DNA of 64,000 bases from Closterium sp. NIES-65 (Eukaryota > Streptophyta > Zygnematophyceae > Desmidiales > Closteriaceae): assembly GCA_948144175.1 (NCBI GenBank), contig CANXME010002307.1, positions 1 to 64,000 on the forward strand. Direction: 5' to 3'. Positions 1 to 11,420 of this stretch are shown here, piece after piece. The position numbers were made by a program, and so were the translations under genes. Numbering within the stretch: position 1 is the stretch's first letter; every line of letters begins with the position of its first letter. The notes below the pieces were generated by a model, which made no database searches, had not been told where the DNA came from, and saw nothing but the letters and a program-made list of their open reading frames with translations.

Positions 1-517
1 ATCCCTGGTTGTTCCCAGGTTGATTCCAAGGTCCTTGCTAGCTAGAGCTATTTATTCCTTCTCTGTTTGTACCTGAATATAGTGAAATTGATTCAAGCGA
101 ATTCCTTCCTTGCTGGAATTTCTTGTCTACGCGGTGCGACGGCGGAATGCTACCCGAGTCAACGCTAGTACGCTAGCACTCCAACGCTAGGCTAACGCTG
201 TCCGAGCCATAACTTCGTAATGGCAGAACTTTTCGCGAGGCAACTTGGCTTATTTTAAAGCTCTTAGAGTGAGCTTCGATATAGGAAATTCTCAGCTTAA
301 TCCGATCGACGGTCTGCACGATACGCTGCGCGACGTTCAAGGTACTCTTGCTGTTTTGACTAAGTCCCTCTTGATCCCTCTCTCTACAAACTCGGACCCG
401 AGGATAGGGGCTGGTCTTGTACCAGGCACCCAAGGACCCTTGGAGGTGACCCCGAGGAGAGGTTTTAAGTGTGATAAAGTCTTAATAGCTTGAGTTTATT
501 AGGCCCTTACACCAACA
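1..517 (+). repeat. Family A LTR, 5'-truncated by the window edge (LTR-1a)
   Basis: The segment matches 1043-1560 almost base for base, apart from single-base differences such as one fewer C near base 28. It ends at the same ...CACCAACA terminus as the other family A LTRs. About 265 bp of the U3 side lies outside the window. It is followed by an element 3' tail (518-777) instead of a primer-binding site, so the next internal region has been almost wholly deleted. Confidence 0.85.
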
Positions 518-777
518 GTATGAGTGTACGAATGCATTTGCGTGTGAATGGTATGTTTGTGTGTTTGTTTGCTTTCGCAATTTTCGCTTGAAGCATTTGC
601 AGGTACTCGCAAAATGTGCGCTTCGGCATAACATTGTACGCGCTATGAACAGTACAAGCAGAAAGGACGAGCTCGCAAAGGAACCCAAGATGGAAGCTTT
701 GCGGTTCAACTTACTTGATTGCGCAGATTCAGTTCTATCCAACTCGAAATTGTACTGTTTTGTTTGGTTGACTATAG
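518..777 (+). other. Family A 3' internal tail (remnant between two LTRs)
   Basis: This 260-bp stretch matches, in inverse orientation, the tails at 6430-6715 and 11108-11420 that precede other family A LTRs. It joins directly to LTR-1a at 517/518 and lacks the first bases of the other tails, so nearly all of the gag-pol that should lie between these two LTRs is gone. It can be translated in one frame but shows no recognisable domain. No clear polypurine tract is visible just before the LTR at 778. Confidence 0.75.
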
Positions 778-1656
778 TGTAGCAGGGCAGGCACTATAGG
801 GGTACAATTTAGGTGAAGGTTGGATGTTGTTTGTCTGTATCTGCATGCTACAGGGCCAGGGGAAACCAGCGGAACCAGCATTTGGCTGGTTGGGCAAAGA
901 CAAAACAGGTTCTGTTTTTAGGACCTGAACCTGGTTGTTGTTTTCCCAGGTTGGAAAAACAGAACCAGAGGTTGTTCACCAACCTATCACCTGCTATTTT
1001 GTCCAGCCAGGTTGGTTCTATTGCTTGGAATTATTTGGGATCATCCCTGGTTGTTCCCAGGTTGATTCCCAAGGTCCTTGCTAGCTAGAGCTATTTATTC
1101 CTTCTCTGTTTGTACCTGAATATAGTGAAATTGATTCAAGCGAATTCCTTCCTTGCTGGAATTTCTTTTCTACGCGGTGCGACGGCGGAATGCTACCCGA
1201 GTCAACGCTAGTACGCTAGCACTCCAACGCTAGGCCAACGCTGTCCGAGCCATAACTTCGTAATGGCAGAACTTTTCGCGAGGCAACTTGGCTTATTTTA
1301 AAGCTCTTAGAGTGAGCTTCGATATAGGAAATTCTCAGCTTAATCCGATCGACGGTCTGCACGATACGCTGCGCGACGTTCAACGTACTCTTGCTGTTTT
1401 GACTAAGTCCCTCTTGATCCCTCTCTCTACAAACTCGGACCCGAGGATAGGGGCTGGTCTTGTACCAGGCACCCAAGGACCCTTGGAGGTGACCCCGAGG
1501 AGAGGTTTTAAGTGTGATAAAGTCTTAATAGCTTGAGTTTATTAGGCCCTTACACCAACACCAGGCACCCAAGGACCCTTGGAGGTGACCCCGAGGAGAG
1601 GTTTTAAGTGTGATAAAGTCTTAATAGCTTGAGTTTATTAGGCCCTTACACCAACA
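778..1656 (+). repeat. Family A LTR with 96-bp terminal tandem duplication (LTR-1b)
   Basis: The LTR begins TGTAGCAGGG at 778 and ends ACACCAACA at 1560. The last 96 bases (1465-1560) are then repeated at 1561-1656 before the primer-binding site. The U3 part (about 855-1070) is crowded with CCAGGTTG/CCTGGTTG-type motifs. It matches the inverted LTRs at 5650-6429 and 10325-11107. The TG...CA ends and adjacent PBS fix the boundaries. Confidence 0.88.
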
Positions 1657-1659
1657 AGC

Positions 1660-1671
1660 TGGTATCAGAGC
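1660..1671 (+). promoter_or_regulatory. Primer-binding site, initiator tRNA-Met type
   Basis: TGGTATCAGAGC lies three bases after the duplicated LTR end. It is the classic plant copia/gypsy PBS, complementary to the 3' end of initiator tRNA-Met. Confidence 0.85.
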
Positions 1672-1702
1672 TGCGTTATAGTGATCCTCGATATAGGTAG
1701 CT

Positions 1703-2997
1703 ATGGCGGGCAACACCTCGGCGGTAGCTAGTGAATCTTCAGCCCAAGATCGTAGCGGCAGCCAAGATTCTGGTGTTTCTGCGCCAAGGGGAGCGCATAC
1801 AAGCCAGGGCTCGCTGATCAAGGAGGTGCTGAAAAACTTCACCGTCGAGAAGTTCAATGGTGAGGGCTATGATGATTGGGCCTGGAAAATGCAACTTTAT
1901 TTCCGTCAGATCGGATTGCTGAAACTTATGAGTGGGGAGGAGCCTAGACCGAGTGACCCCGCCCTTCAGGAAGATTGGGACGAGCGCGCCTCGGCTGGCT
2001 ACTACTTGATGTCGCAGAGTTTGGAGCTGAACCAGCGTCACCACGTCATGCACCTGCTGCCGGAGGTTGAGTGCGGTCCGAAGGCGTGGACGGTGTTGAA
2101 GGAGCTGCACACCCCGACCTCCGTTGTTGCAACATTGATGCTGGAGAGGGAGCTGTCCGCGTTGCGCCTGAGCGAGGGAGAGCCGGTGCAACCTGTCCTG
2201 GACAAATTGCGCGACCTCTACGCGAAGTTGGCGACCGCGGGAGTCACCTACCCGGAGCAAACAAAGTGCTTGAAGATGCTCTCGCTGCTGCCGGAATCGT
2301 GGCTTCAATTCACGAGCGGATTGAGCCTGCCGCAGAACCAGAGCTTGTGGACGCTCGAGTGGGTGCGGACGAAGATTCTGGAGGAGGACTTCCGTCGCCG
2401 CCAACTGAGGGGTGGAGACGACGGCAGCAGCGGCTACGGGATGCAAGGGAGCCGACGTGGCAAAGGACGTAGCTTCGGTGGTGCTGGACGCGGTGCAAAG
2501 AAAGACGACGACTCCAACGACCAACAAGGAGGTACCGGTTGGGGTCGCGGTGCGAAATCTGGACGTGGGGGCAAGTCGGGTGCTGGTGGCAAAATGAAAG
2601 GGAGTTGCTGGTATTGTGAGAAGGAAGGGCACCCCTGGTTTTTGTGCTATAAGAAACCCGATGGATGGACCCCCCAGAATCGTCACCAGGATGGCGGCGC
2701 GCGGAGGAACCAGAAAAACGGCGCCAACATGGTCGCTGATTCGTCCGACAACAACCCGAAGGGCAACGGCGGTGCGGAGAAGAAGAAGGAGCGCACCGCG
2801 GGCCAATTCTTCCATATGGGAGACAAGGGGGAGCAAGGAGACGCATCTGCTAAGCCTGGAGCAGAGCTGCATCCCCTGGACTATTGGGTGTTGGACACAG
2901 GCGCTGCTTGGACAATGACGCCGCGCAAGGACCTGCTGGACGACGTACGCGCTGCACCGATTAATGAGGTGTGCTCTGCCTCTGGACACATGTTGAA
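1703..2997 (+). pseudogene. Family A gag with protease start, 3'-truncated (A1)
   Basis: The polyprotein starts at the ATG at 1703, 31 bases after the PBS, and stays open to the fusion point. Visible parts are a copia gag core, a glycine/arginine-rich stretch, a zinc knuckle of the form C-X2-C-X4-H-X4-C (CWYCEKEGHPWFLC, about 2608-2650) and the start of an aspartic protease with a DTGAAW active site near 2895. Homology stops near 2998 inside the protease, where the sequence switches to the opposite strand of another family A copy. The open frame runs on to a stop at 3022, but its last residues come from the antisense sequence. It cannot yield a functional polyprotein. The gag itself looks intact and nearly identical to the inverted copies, so the rearrangement is probably recent. 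Confidence 0.85.
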
Positions 2998-5603
2998 GGA
3001 GTCAGGTCCAGCTGCATGGTAATCTGCTCCATCTGCTGGGACACCCTGGCCTCCGGCTGTTTCTCCCAGCTCCCATACATCATGCCCTCAACAAACTTCA
3101 CATCCCTGCTGTCAAACAACACACCCTTGGAAGGCTCCCACAGCAGCCATCCCTTGCTCTCAGCAGCCAGCCCCAAATGCACACACCAGATTGCACTCGC
3201 CCCCAACTTACTGCGGTAGGTCTTGGGAACGTGGGCGACTGCCATGCAACCGAACACCCTCAGCATGTCCACCGGCGGCTTCCTCCCAAGCCACCTCTCC
3301 AACGGCACCCACGAGTCATCCCCAACCTTTGTGAGTACCCTGTTCCTAGCGACGGTAGCGTGCCGAACAGCATGGGGAAACATCAAGTTGCCCAGCCCAG
3401 ATTCTATGGGCAGCGCCCTAGCTGTCTCCAGAATTGTCCGGTTCGCCCGTTCTGCTACACCGTTGGACTGTGGGGTGTAAGCCGTGGTCAGCTCCCTCTG
3501 GATGCCCTGCTTCTTGAGCCAGGCCGTCATCTCAGCTCCAAGGAACTCACCACCCCGATCTGTCCTAATCCGCTTCACCACACACTCCGCTTGCTTCTCC
3601 ACGAACGGCAGCCAATCGTCCCGAATCGTGGAGGCGGCGTGATCTTTCTGCTTCAGCGGATACGCCCACATTAGCCTGCTCCAGTCATCCACTATGGTTA
3701 GGAAGTACCGCTCCCCCTTGTGCCCTTGCACCGGCAGCGGCCCCACCAAGTCCATGTGGACCAGCTCCAACGGCTTTTTGCTCCTGCCAGCCACACTATG
3801 GAAGGGGAAACGGGTGAACTTTGAAAGGAGGCAAATTTCACAGTTATCATCGGGTGGTTGTCCGTTCAGCTTTAAGCCCTTTACGGCTCCATCCTTCTCC
3901 AGCTGCTTCAGCAAAGGCATTGCCACATGCCCCAAACGTCGGTGTGCAGTTGCCCAATCTGTCTCCCCAGATCTGGCCGACACTTTCACACCAACCCCTC
4001 CAACGGCGTTGCACTCCCCCTGGGATGCAGACCCCTCTCCAGCCTGCCGCCCACCATGCCACGCCAGCGCCGGCAGCTGCCACATAGATCTGTACACGTC
4101 CTTGCTCTCGTGCAGATCCCAAAGCACCCGATTGCCCAGCTTCCCCTTATAAGTGCGAGCCCCATCCGTGTTGGTGTTCACCCCAGCCTTGCCAAGCTTA
4201 CGGAGGGAGATGAGGTTGGCCTTCAGGTCGGGGACGAGGAGAACGTCGTGCAGCACCACCGGCTTGCCATCCGCTCCCTTAAATGCAGCTCGTCCCGCAC
4301 CAGCCACCTTCAACATGTGTCCAGAGGCAGAGCACACCTCATTAATCGGTGCAGCGCGTACGTCGTCCAGCAGGTCCTTGCGCGGCGTCATTGTCCAAGC
4401 AGCGCCTGTGTCCAACACCCAATAGTCCAGGGGATGCAGCTCTGCTCCAGCCTTAGCAGATGCGTCTCCTTGCTCCCCCTTGTCTCCCATATGGAAGAAT
4501 TGGCCCGCGGTGCGCTCCTTCTTCTTCTCCGCACCGCCGTTGCCCTTCGGGTTGTTGTCGGACGAATCAGCGACCATGTTGGCGCCGTTTATCTGGTTCC
4601 TCCGCGCGCCGCCATCCTGGTGACGATTCTGGGGGGTCCATCCATCGGGTTTTTTATAGCACAAAAACCAGGGGTGCCCTTCCTTCTCACAATACCAGCA
4701 ACTCCCTTTCATTTTGCCACCAGCACCCGACTTGCCCCCACGTCCAGATTTCGCACCGCGACCCCAACCGGTACTTCCTTGTTGGTCGTTGGAGTCGTCG
4801 TCTTTCTTTGCACCGCGTCCAGCACCACCGAAGCCACGTCCTTTGCCACGTCGGCTCCCTTGCATCTCGTAGCCGCTGCTGCCGTCGTCTCCACCCCTCA
4901 GTTGGCGGCGACGGAAGTCCTCCTCCAGAATCTTCGTCCGCACCCACTCGAGCGTCCACAAGCTCTGGTTCTGCGGCAGGCTCAATCCGCTCGTAAATTG
5001 AAGCCACGATTCCGGCAGCAGCGAGAGCATCTTCAAGCACTTTGTTTGCTCCGGGTAGGTGATTCCTGCGTTCGCCAACTTCGCGTAGAGGTCGCGCAAT
5101 TTGTCCAGGACAGGTTGCACCGGCTCTCCCTCGCTCAGGCGCAACGCGGACAGCTCCCTCTCCAGCATCAATGTTGCAACAACGGAGGTCGGGGCGTGCA
5201 GCTCCTTCAACACCGTCCACGCCTTCGGACCGCACTCAACCTCCGGCAGCAGGTGCATGACGTGGTGACGCTGGTTCAGCTCCAAACTCTGCGACATCAA
5301 GTAGTAGCCAGCCGAGGCGCGCTCGTCCCAATCTTCCTGAAGGGCGGGGTCACTCGGTCTAGGCTCCTCCCCAATCATTAGTTTCAGCAATCCGATTTGA
5401 CGGAAATAAAGTTGCATTTTCCAGGCCCAATCATCATAGCCCTCACCATTGAACTTTTCGACGGTGAAGTTTTTCAGCACCTCCTTGATCAGCGAGCCCT
5501 GGCTTGTTCGCGCTCCCCTTGGCGCAGAAACACCAGAATCATGGCTGCCGCTACGATCTTGGGCTGAAGATTCACCAGCTACCGCCGAGGTGTTGCCCGC
5601 CAT
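2998..5603 (-). pseudogene. Family A gag-protease-integrase, 3'-truncated (A2)
   Basis: The frame opens at the ATG at 5603 and reads as one polyprotein: gag, CCHC knuckle, DTGAAW protease, GAG-pre-integrase zinc region (H-X-rich RRLGH ... CEIC) and an integrase core. The integrase shows the DDE signature as HMDLVGPL, RTDRGGEF and QSNGVAERANR. It ends within a post-integrase segment (LDLTPS), where the inverted junction at about 2998 cuts it; the frame continues to 2961 on foreign bases. RT and RNase H are absent. The copy follows the LTR at 5650-6429, but its PBS carries two changes. No internal stop was seen across about 870 codons, so the loss is by truncation and not by decay. Confidence 0.87.
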
Positions 5604-5634
5604 AGCTACCTATATCGAGGATCACTATAACGCA

Positions 5635-5646
5635 GCTCAAATACCA
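5635..5646 (-). promoter_or_regulatory. Degenerate primer-binding site of A2
   Basis: On the minus strand this reads TGGTATTTGAGC. It differs by two bases from the canonical TGGTATCAGAGC seen at 1660 and 10310. It sits three bases inside the LTR end at 5650, the same spacing as in the other copies. Confidence 0.7.
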
Positions 5647-5649
5647 GCT

Positions 5650-6429
5650 TGTTGGTGTAAGGGCCTAATAAACTCAAGCTATTAAGACTTTATCACACTT
5701 AAAACCTCTCCTCGGGGTCACCTCCAAGGGTCCTTGGGTGCCTGGTACAAGACCAGCCCCTATCCTCGGGTCCGAGTTTGTAGAGAGAGGGATCAAGAGG
5801 GACTTAGTCAAAACAGCAAGAGTACCTTGAACGTTGCGCAGCGTATCGTGCAGACCGTCGATCAGATTAATCTGAGAATTTCCTATATCGAAGCTCACTC
5901 TAAGAGCTTTAAAATAAGCCAAGTTGCCTCGCGAAAAGTTCTGCCATTACGAAGTTATGGCTCGGACAGCGTTAGCCTAGCGTTGGAGTGCTAGCGTACT
6001 AGCGTTGACTCGGGTAGCATTCCGCCGTCGCACCGCGTAGAAAAGAAATTCCAGCAAGGAAGGAATTCGCTTGAATCAATTTCACTATATTCAGGTACAA
6101 ACAGAGAAGGAATAAATAGCTCTAGCTAGCAAGGACCTTGGGAATCAACCTGGGAACAACCAGGGATGATCCCAAATAATTCCAAGCAACAGAACCAACC
6201 TGGCTGGACAAAATAGCAGGTGATAGGTTGGTGAACAACCTCTGGTTCTGTTTTTCCAACCTGGGAAAACAACCAGGTTCAGGTCCTAAAAACAGAACCT
6301 GTTTTGTCTTTGCCCAACCAGCCAAATGCTGGTTCCGCTGGTTTCCCCTGGCCCTGTAGCATGCAGATACAGACAAACAACATCCAACCTTCACCTAAAT
6401 TGTACCCCTATAGTGCCTGCCCTGCTACA
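5650..6429 (-). repeat. Family A LTR shared by A2 and A3 (LTR-2)
   Basis: A complete 780-bp LTR with TG...CA ends on the minus strand. It serves at once as the 3' LTR of A3 (whose tail ends at 6430) and the 5' LTR of A2 (whose PBS is at 5635-5646). By eye it differs from LTR-3 at roughly seven substitutions plus a 3-bp indel near 6265, so the copies are young. Confidence 0.88.
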
Positions 6430-6715
6430 CTATAGTCAACCAAACAAAACAGTACAATTTCGAGTTGGATAGAACTGAATCTGCGCAATCAAGTAAGTTG
6501 AACCGCAAAGCTTCCATCTTGGGTTCCTTTGCGAGCTCGTCCTTTCTGCTTGTACTGTTCATAGCGCGTACAATGTTATGCCGAAGCGCACATTTTGCGA
6601 GTATCTGCAAATGCTTCAAGCGAAAATTGCGAAAGCAAACAAACACACAAACATACCATTCACACGCAAATGCATTCGCACACGCATGCTCGTACAAACA
6701 GACGGCAGGATGTCG
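6430..6715 (-). other. Family A 3' internal tail
   Basis: This stretch joins the truncated RT directly to the 3' LTR. In frame with the RT it encodes about 95 residues without a recognisable domain, ending ...CFVWLTIV. The same tail precedes LTR-3 and LTR-1b, so the deletion that created it is a property of the family and not of one copy. Confidence 0.7.
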
Positions 6716-7384
6716 TGCAATGTCAATTTGCACCCAACACTTCTCCCCCTCCCCCTTGAGAAAGAGGCTCTCATCACAGCTGCTGGTCCTGAATCCCATC
6801 TCCTCTAAAACAGCTGCCAACTTCTGGTACCAGCAGCGTGGCGCCTGCTTCAAGCCGTAGATGGACTTTTTCAGCTTGCACACCCTGCCCGTACCATCCT
6901 CATACCCAGGTGGCTGCGTCATGAACACCTCCTCCTCTAAAATCCCGTTGAGAAATGCCGTTGATATGTCCATCTGGATAATGAACTTCCCACTAACGGC
7001 TGCATCTGCCAACAAGACACGAAGGGTAGGGGGTTTGGCAGTGGGAGCAAAGATCTCATTGAAGTCTCGCTTCTCCTTCTGCATAAACCCCTTAGCCACC
7101 AACCTACTCTTGTAGATGGTGACCTGCCCCTTGTCGTCAGTCTTGATCCTTAGCACCCACTTGCATTGTACCGCTTTCTTTCCCTCAGGCAGCACCACTA
7201 GTTCCCATGTCCCATTCTCCAGCAGGCTCTGGTACTCAGCATCCCTGGAAGCTAGCCATTTGTCCCTATCTGGTCCAGCTAATGCCTCCTCCATGCTAGC
7301 TGGTTCCTCTGGTGCAGGGGCAAGAAAACAGTACGCAGGTTGATCCTCCTCATCCGGGTCATAGCCATGCGGTAGAATCAGCAA
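6712..7384 (-). pseudogene. Family A reverse transcriptase N-terminal half (A3)
   Basis: The frame begins near 7384, in a different register from the upstream gag-integrase frame that stops at 7414, so a frameshift separates them. It shows copia RT (RVT_2) landmarks: the W-X-L-V lead-in, SRLVAKGF, the D-I-S-T-A-F-L-N-G motif with the first catalytic Asp, and YGLKQAPRCWYQKL. It reaches CWVQI, the residues that usually precede YVDD, and then jumps into the tail. The catalytic Asp pair and all of RNase H are missing. The element cannot self-mobilise with this RT. The same join point recurs at 11400-11420. Confidence 0.85.
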
Positions 7385-7413
7385 TGCCTCCTCGGTCCCA
7401 AGCTGCTGCTCCG

Positions 7414-10278
7414 CTACACAGCTCCTGCAGTCAGCTTCTTAGTAGCCATACGGGTACGTCCTGGCCTGGAGACGGGTGTCTCCCATCCCTTCATAATAAC
7501 ACCCTTCGGCTTCTTAGTTTTCCCCTGCTGCTGCTCTCCTCCCTCGGATCCAGCAGCTCCACTAGTGCTACCGCTAATCTCCACACCATCACCTCCACCA
7601 GCAGGTGCCTCCTGCACCTTCTCTTTATCACCACCCTCTGCAGCTGCCTCCTCTCCCTCCTCCCACACACTAGGAGTCAGGTCCAGCTGCATGGTAATCT
7701 GCTCCATCTGCTGGGACACCCTGGCCTCCGGCTGTTTCTCCCAGCTCCCATACATCATGCCCTCAACAAACTTCACATCCATGCTGTCAAACAACACACC
7801 CTTGGAATGCTCCCACAGCAGCCATCCCTTGCTCTCAGCAGCCAGCCCCAAATGCACACACCAGATTGCACTGGCCCCCAACTTACTGCGGTAGGTCTTG
7901 GGGACGTGGGCGACTGCCATGCAACCGAACACCCGCAGCATGTCCACCGGCGGCTTCCTCCCAAGCCACCTCTCCAACGGCACCCACGAGTCATCCCCAA
8001 CCTTTGTGAGTACCCTGTTCCTAGCGACGGTAGCGTGCCGAACAGCATGGGGCCACATGGAGTTGCCCAGCCCAGATTCTATGAGCAGCGCCCTAGCTGT
8101 CTCCAGAATTGTCCGGTTCGCCCGTTCTGCTACACCGTTAGACTGTGGGGTGTAAGCCGTGGTCAGCTCCCTCTGGATGCCCTGCTTCTTGAGCCAGGCC
8201 GTCATCTCAGCTCCAAGGAACTCACCACCCCGATCTGTCCTAATCCGCTTCACCACACACTCCGCTTGCTTCTCCACGAACGGCAGCCAATCGTCCCGAA
8301 TCGTGGAGGCGGCGTGATCTTTCTGCTTCAGCGGATACGCCCACATTAGCCTGCTCCAGTCATCCACTATGGTTAGGAAGTACCGCTCCCCCTTGTGCCC
8401 TTGCACCGGCAGCGGCCCCACCAAGTCCATGTGGACCAGCTCCAACGGCTTTTTGCTCCTGCCAGCCACACTATGGAAGGGGAAACGGGTGAACTTTGAA
8501 AGGAGGCAAATTTCACAGTTATCATCGGGTGGTTGTCCGTTCAGCTTTAAGCCCTTAACGGCTCCATCCTTCTCCAGCTGCTTCAGCAAAGGCATTGCCA
8601 CATGCCCCAAACGTCGGTGTGCAGTTGCCCAATCTGTCTCCCCAGATCTGGCCGACACTTTCACACCAACCCCTCCAACGACGTTGCACTCCCCCTGGGA
8701 TGCAGACCCCTCTCCAGCCTGCCCCCCACCGTGCCACGCCAGCGCCGGCAGCTGCCACATAGATCTGTACACGTCCTTGCTTTCGTGCAGATCCCAAAGC
8801 ACCCGATTGCCCAGCTTCCCCTTATAAGTGCGAGCCCCATCCGTGTTGGTGTTCACCCCAGCCTTGCCAAGCTTACGGAGGGAGATGAGGTTGGCCTTCA
8901 GGTCGGGGACGAGGAGAACGTCGTGCAGCACCACCGGCTTGCCATCCGCTCCCTTAAATGCAGCTCGTCCCGCACCAGCCACCTTCAACATGTGTCCAGA
9001 GGCAGAGCACACCTCATTAATCGGTGCAGCGCGTACGTCGTCCAGCAGGTCCTTGCGCGGCGTCATTGTCCAAGCAGCGCCTGTGTCCAACACCCAATAG
9101 TCCAGGGGGTGCAGCTCTGCTCCAGCCTTAGCAGATGCGTCTCCTTGCTCCCCCTTGTCTCCCATATGGAAGAATTGGCCCGCGGTGCGCTCCTTCTTCT
9201 TCTCCGCACCGCCGTTGCCCTTCGGGTTGTTGTCGGACGAATCAGCGACCATGTTGGCGCCGTTTTTCTGGTTCCTCCGCGCGCCGCCATCCTGGTGACG
9301 ATTCTGGGGGGTCCATCCATCGGGTTTCTTATAGCACAAAAACCAGGGGTGCCCTTCCTTCTCACAATACCAGCAACTCCCTTTCATTTTGCCACCAGCA
9401 CCCGACTTGCCCCCACGTCCAGATTTCGCACCGCGACCCCAACCGGTACCTCCTTGTTGGTCGTTGGAGTCGTCGTCTTTCTTTGCACCGCGTCCAGCAC
9501 CACCGAAGCCACGTCCTTTGCCACGTCGGCTCCCTTGCATCCCGTAGCCGCTGCTGCCGTCGTCTCCACCCCTCAGTTGGCGGCGACGGAAGTCCTCCTC
9601 CAGAATCTTCGTCCGCACCCACTCGAGCGTCCACAAGCTCTGGTTCTGCGGCAGGCTCAATCCGCTCGTAAATTGAAGCCACGATTCCGGCAGCAGCGAG
9701 AGCATCTTCAAGCACTTTGTTTGCTCCGGGTAGGTGATTCCTGCGGTCGCCAACTTCGCGTAGAGGTCGCGCAATTTGTCCAGGACAGGTTGCACCGGCT
9801 CTCCCTCGCTCAGGCGCAACGCGGACAGCTCCCTCTCCAGCATCAATGTTGCAACAACGGAGGTCGGGGCGTGCAGCTCCTTCAACACCGTCCACGCCTT
9901 CGGACCGCACTCAACCTCCGGCAGCAGGTGCATGACGTGGTGACGCTGGTTCAGCTCCAAACTCTGCGACATCAAGTAGTAGCCAGCCGAGGCGCGCTCG
10001 TCCCAATCTTCCTGAAGGGCGGGGTCACTCGGTCTAGGCTCCTCCCCAATCATTAGTTTCAGCAATCCGATTTGACGGAAATAAAGTTGCATTTTCCAGG
10101 CCCAATCATCATAGCCCTCACCATTGAACTTCTCGACGGTGAAGTTTTTCAGCACCTCCTTGATCAGCGAGCCCTGGCTTGTTCGCGCTCCCCTTGGCGC
10201 AGAAACACCAGAATCATGGCTGCCGCTACGATCTTGGGCTGAAGATTCACCAGCTACCGCCGAGGTGTTGCCCGCCAT
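7414..10278 (-). pseudogene. Family A gag-protease-integrase polyprotein (A3)
   Basis: A 954-codon frame from the ATG at 10278, 32 bases past an intact PBS. Order of domains: copia gag (about residues 30-230), Gly/Arg-rich stretch, CCHC knuckle CWYCEKEGHPWFLC (about 305), DTGAAW protease (about 400), GAG-pre-integrase, DDE integrase (HMDLVGPL, RTDRGGEF, QSNGVAERANR; about 600-760) and a variable Gly/Glu-rich region. It stops at 7414, while RT resumes in another frame at 7384, so a frameshift just before RT separates them. It would supply gag, protease and integrase but no active RT. Compared with A2 it differs at only a few residues. Confidence 0.87.
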
Positions 10279-10309
10279 AGCTACCTATATCGAGGATCAC
10301 TATAACGCA

Positions 10310-10321
10310 GCTCTGATACCA
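10310..10321 (-). promoter_or_regulatory. Primer-binding site of A3
   Basis: On the minus strand it reads TGGTATCAGAGC, three bases downstream of LTR-3, an exact match to the plant initiator tRNA-Met type PBS. Confidence 0.83.
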
Positions 10322-10324
10322 GCT

Positions 10325-11107
10325 TGTTGGTGTAAGGGCCTAATAAACTCAAGCTATTAAGACTTTATCACACTTAAAACCTCTCCTCGGGGTCACCTCC
10401 AAGGGTCTTTGGGTGCCTGGTACAAGACCAGCCCCTATCCTCGGGTCCGAGTTTGTAGAGAGAGGGATCAAGAGGGACTTAGTCAAAACAGCAAGAGTAC
10501 CTTGAACGTCGCGCAGCGTATCGTGCAGACCGTCGATCGGATTAAGCTGAGAATTTCCTATATCGAAGCTCACTCTAAGAGCTTTAAAATAAGCCAAGTT
10601 GCCTCGCGAAAAGTTCTGCCATTACGAAGTTATGGCTCGGACAGCGTTAGCCTAGCGTTGGAGTGCTAGCGTACTAGCGTTGACTCGGGTAGCATTCCGC
10701 CGTCGCACCACGTAGAAAAGAAATTCCAGCAAGGAAGGAATTCGCTTGAATCAATTTCACTATATTCAGGTACAAACAGAGAAGGAATAAATAGCTCTAG
10801 CTAGCAAGGACCTTGGGAATCAACCTGGGAATAACCAGGGATGATCCCAAATAATTCCAAGCAACAGAACCAACCTGGCTGGACAAAATAGCAGGTGATA
10901 GGTTGGTGAACAACCTCTGGTTCTGTTTTTCCAACCTGGGGAAACAACAACCAGGTTCAGGTCCTAAAAACAGAACCTGTTTTGTCTTTGCCCAACCAGC
11001 CAAATGCTGGTTCCGCTGGTTTCCCCTGGCCCTGTAGCATGCAGATACAGACAAACAACATCCAACCTTCACCTAAATTGTACCCCTATAGTGCCTGCCC
11101 TGCTACA
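10325..11107 (-). repeat. Family A 5' LTR of A3 (LTR-3)
   Basis: A 783-bp LTR with TG...CA ends on the minus strand. It is preceded on its upstream side (11108-11420) by another family A tail, so it too is shared between two internal regions of a tandem array. It is nearly identical to LTR-2. Confidence 0.88.
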
Positions 11108-11420
11108 CTATAGTCAACCAAACAAAACAGTACAATTTCGAGTTGGATAGAACTGAATCTGCGCAATCAAGTAAGTTGAACCGCAAAGCTTCCATCTTGG
11201 GTTCCTTTGCGAGCTCGTCCTTTCTGCTTGTACTGTTCATAGCGCGTACAATGTTATGCCGAAGCGCACATTTTGCGAGTATCTGCAAATGCTTCAAGCG
11301 AAAATTGCGAAAGCAAACAAACACACAAACATACCATTCACACGCAAATGCATTCGCACACGCATGCTCGTACAAACAGACGGCAGGATGTCGTGCAATG
11401 TGAATTTGCACCCAACAACC
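11108..11420 (-). other. Family A 3' tail of a lost upstream copy
   Basis: It matches 6430-6725 and includes the same RT-to-tail join. It stops at TTTGCACCCAACA, where it meets the linker region of element B1. The rest of that family A copy is absent. Confidence 0.75.

Noticed and set aside
3927..5381. Long plus-strand frame of 484 codons (also 8602-10056)
   Set aside because: Antisense shadow of the family A gag-integrase frame; no recognised domain and a composition typical of reversed coding sequence.
7384..7440. Programmed frameshift between family A integrase and RT
   Set aside because: No slippery site with downstream structure was evident and only one copy covers the region, so a simple mutation is as likely.
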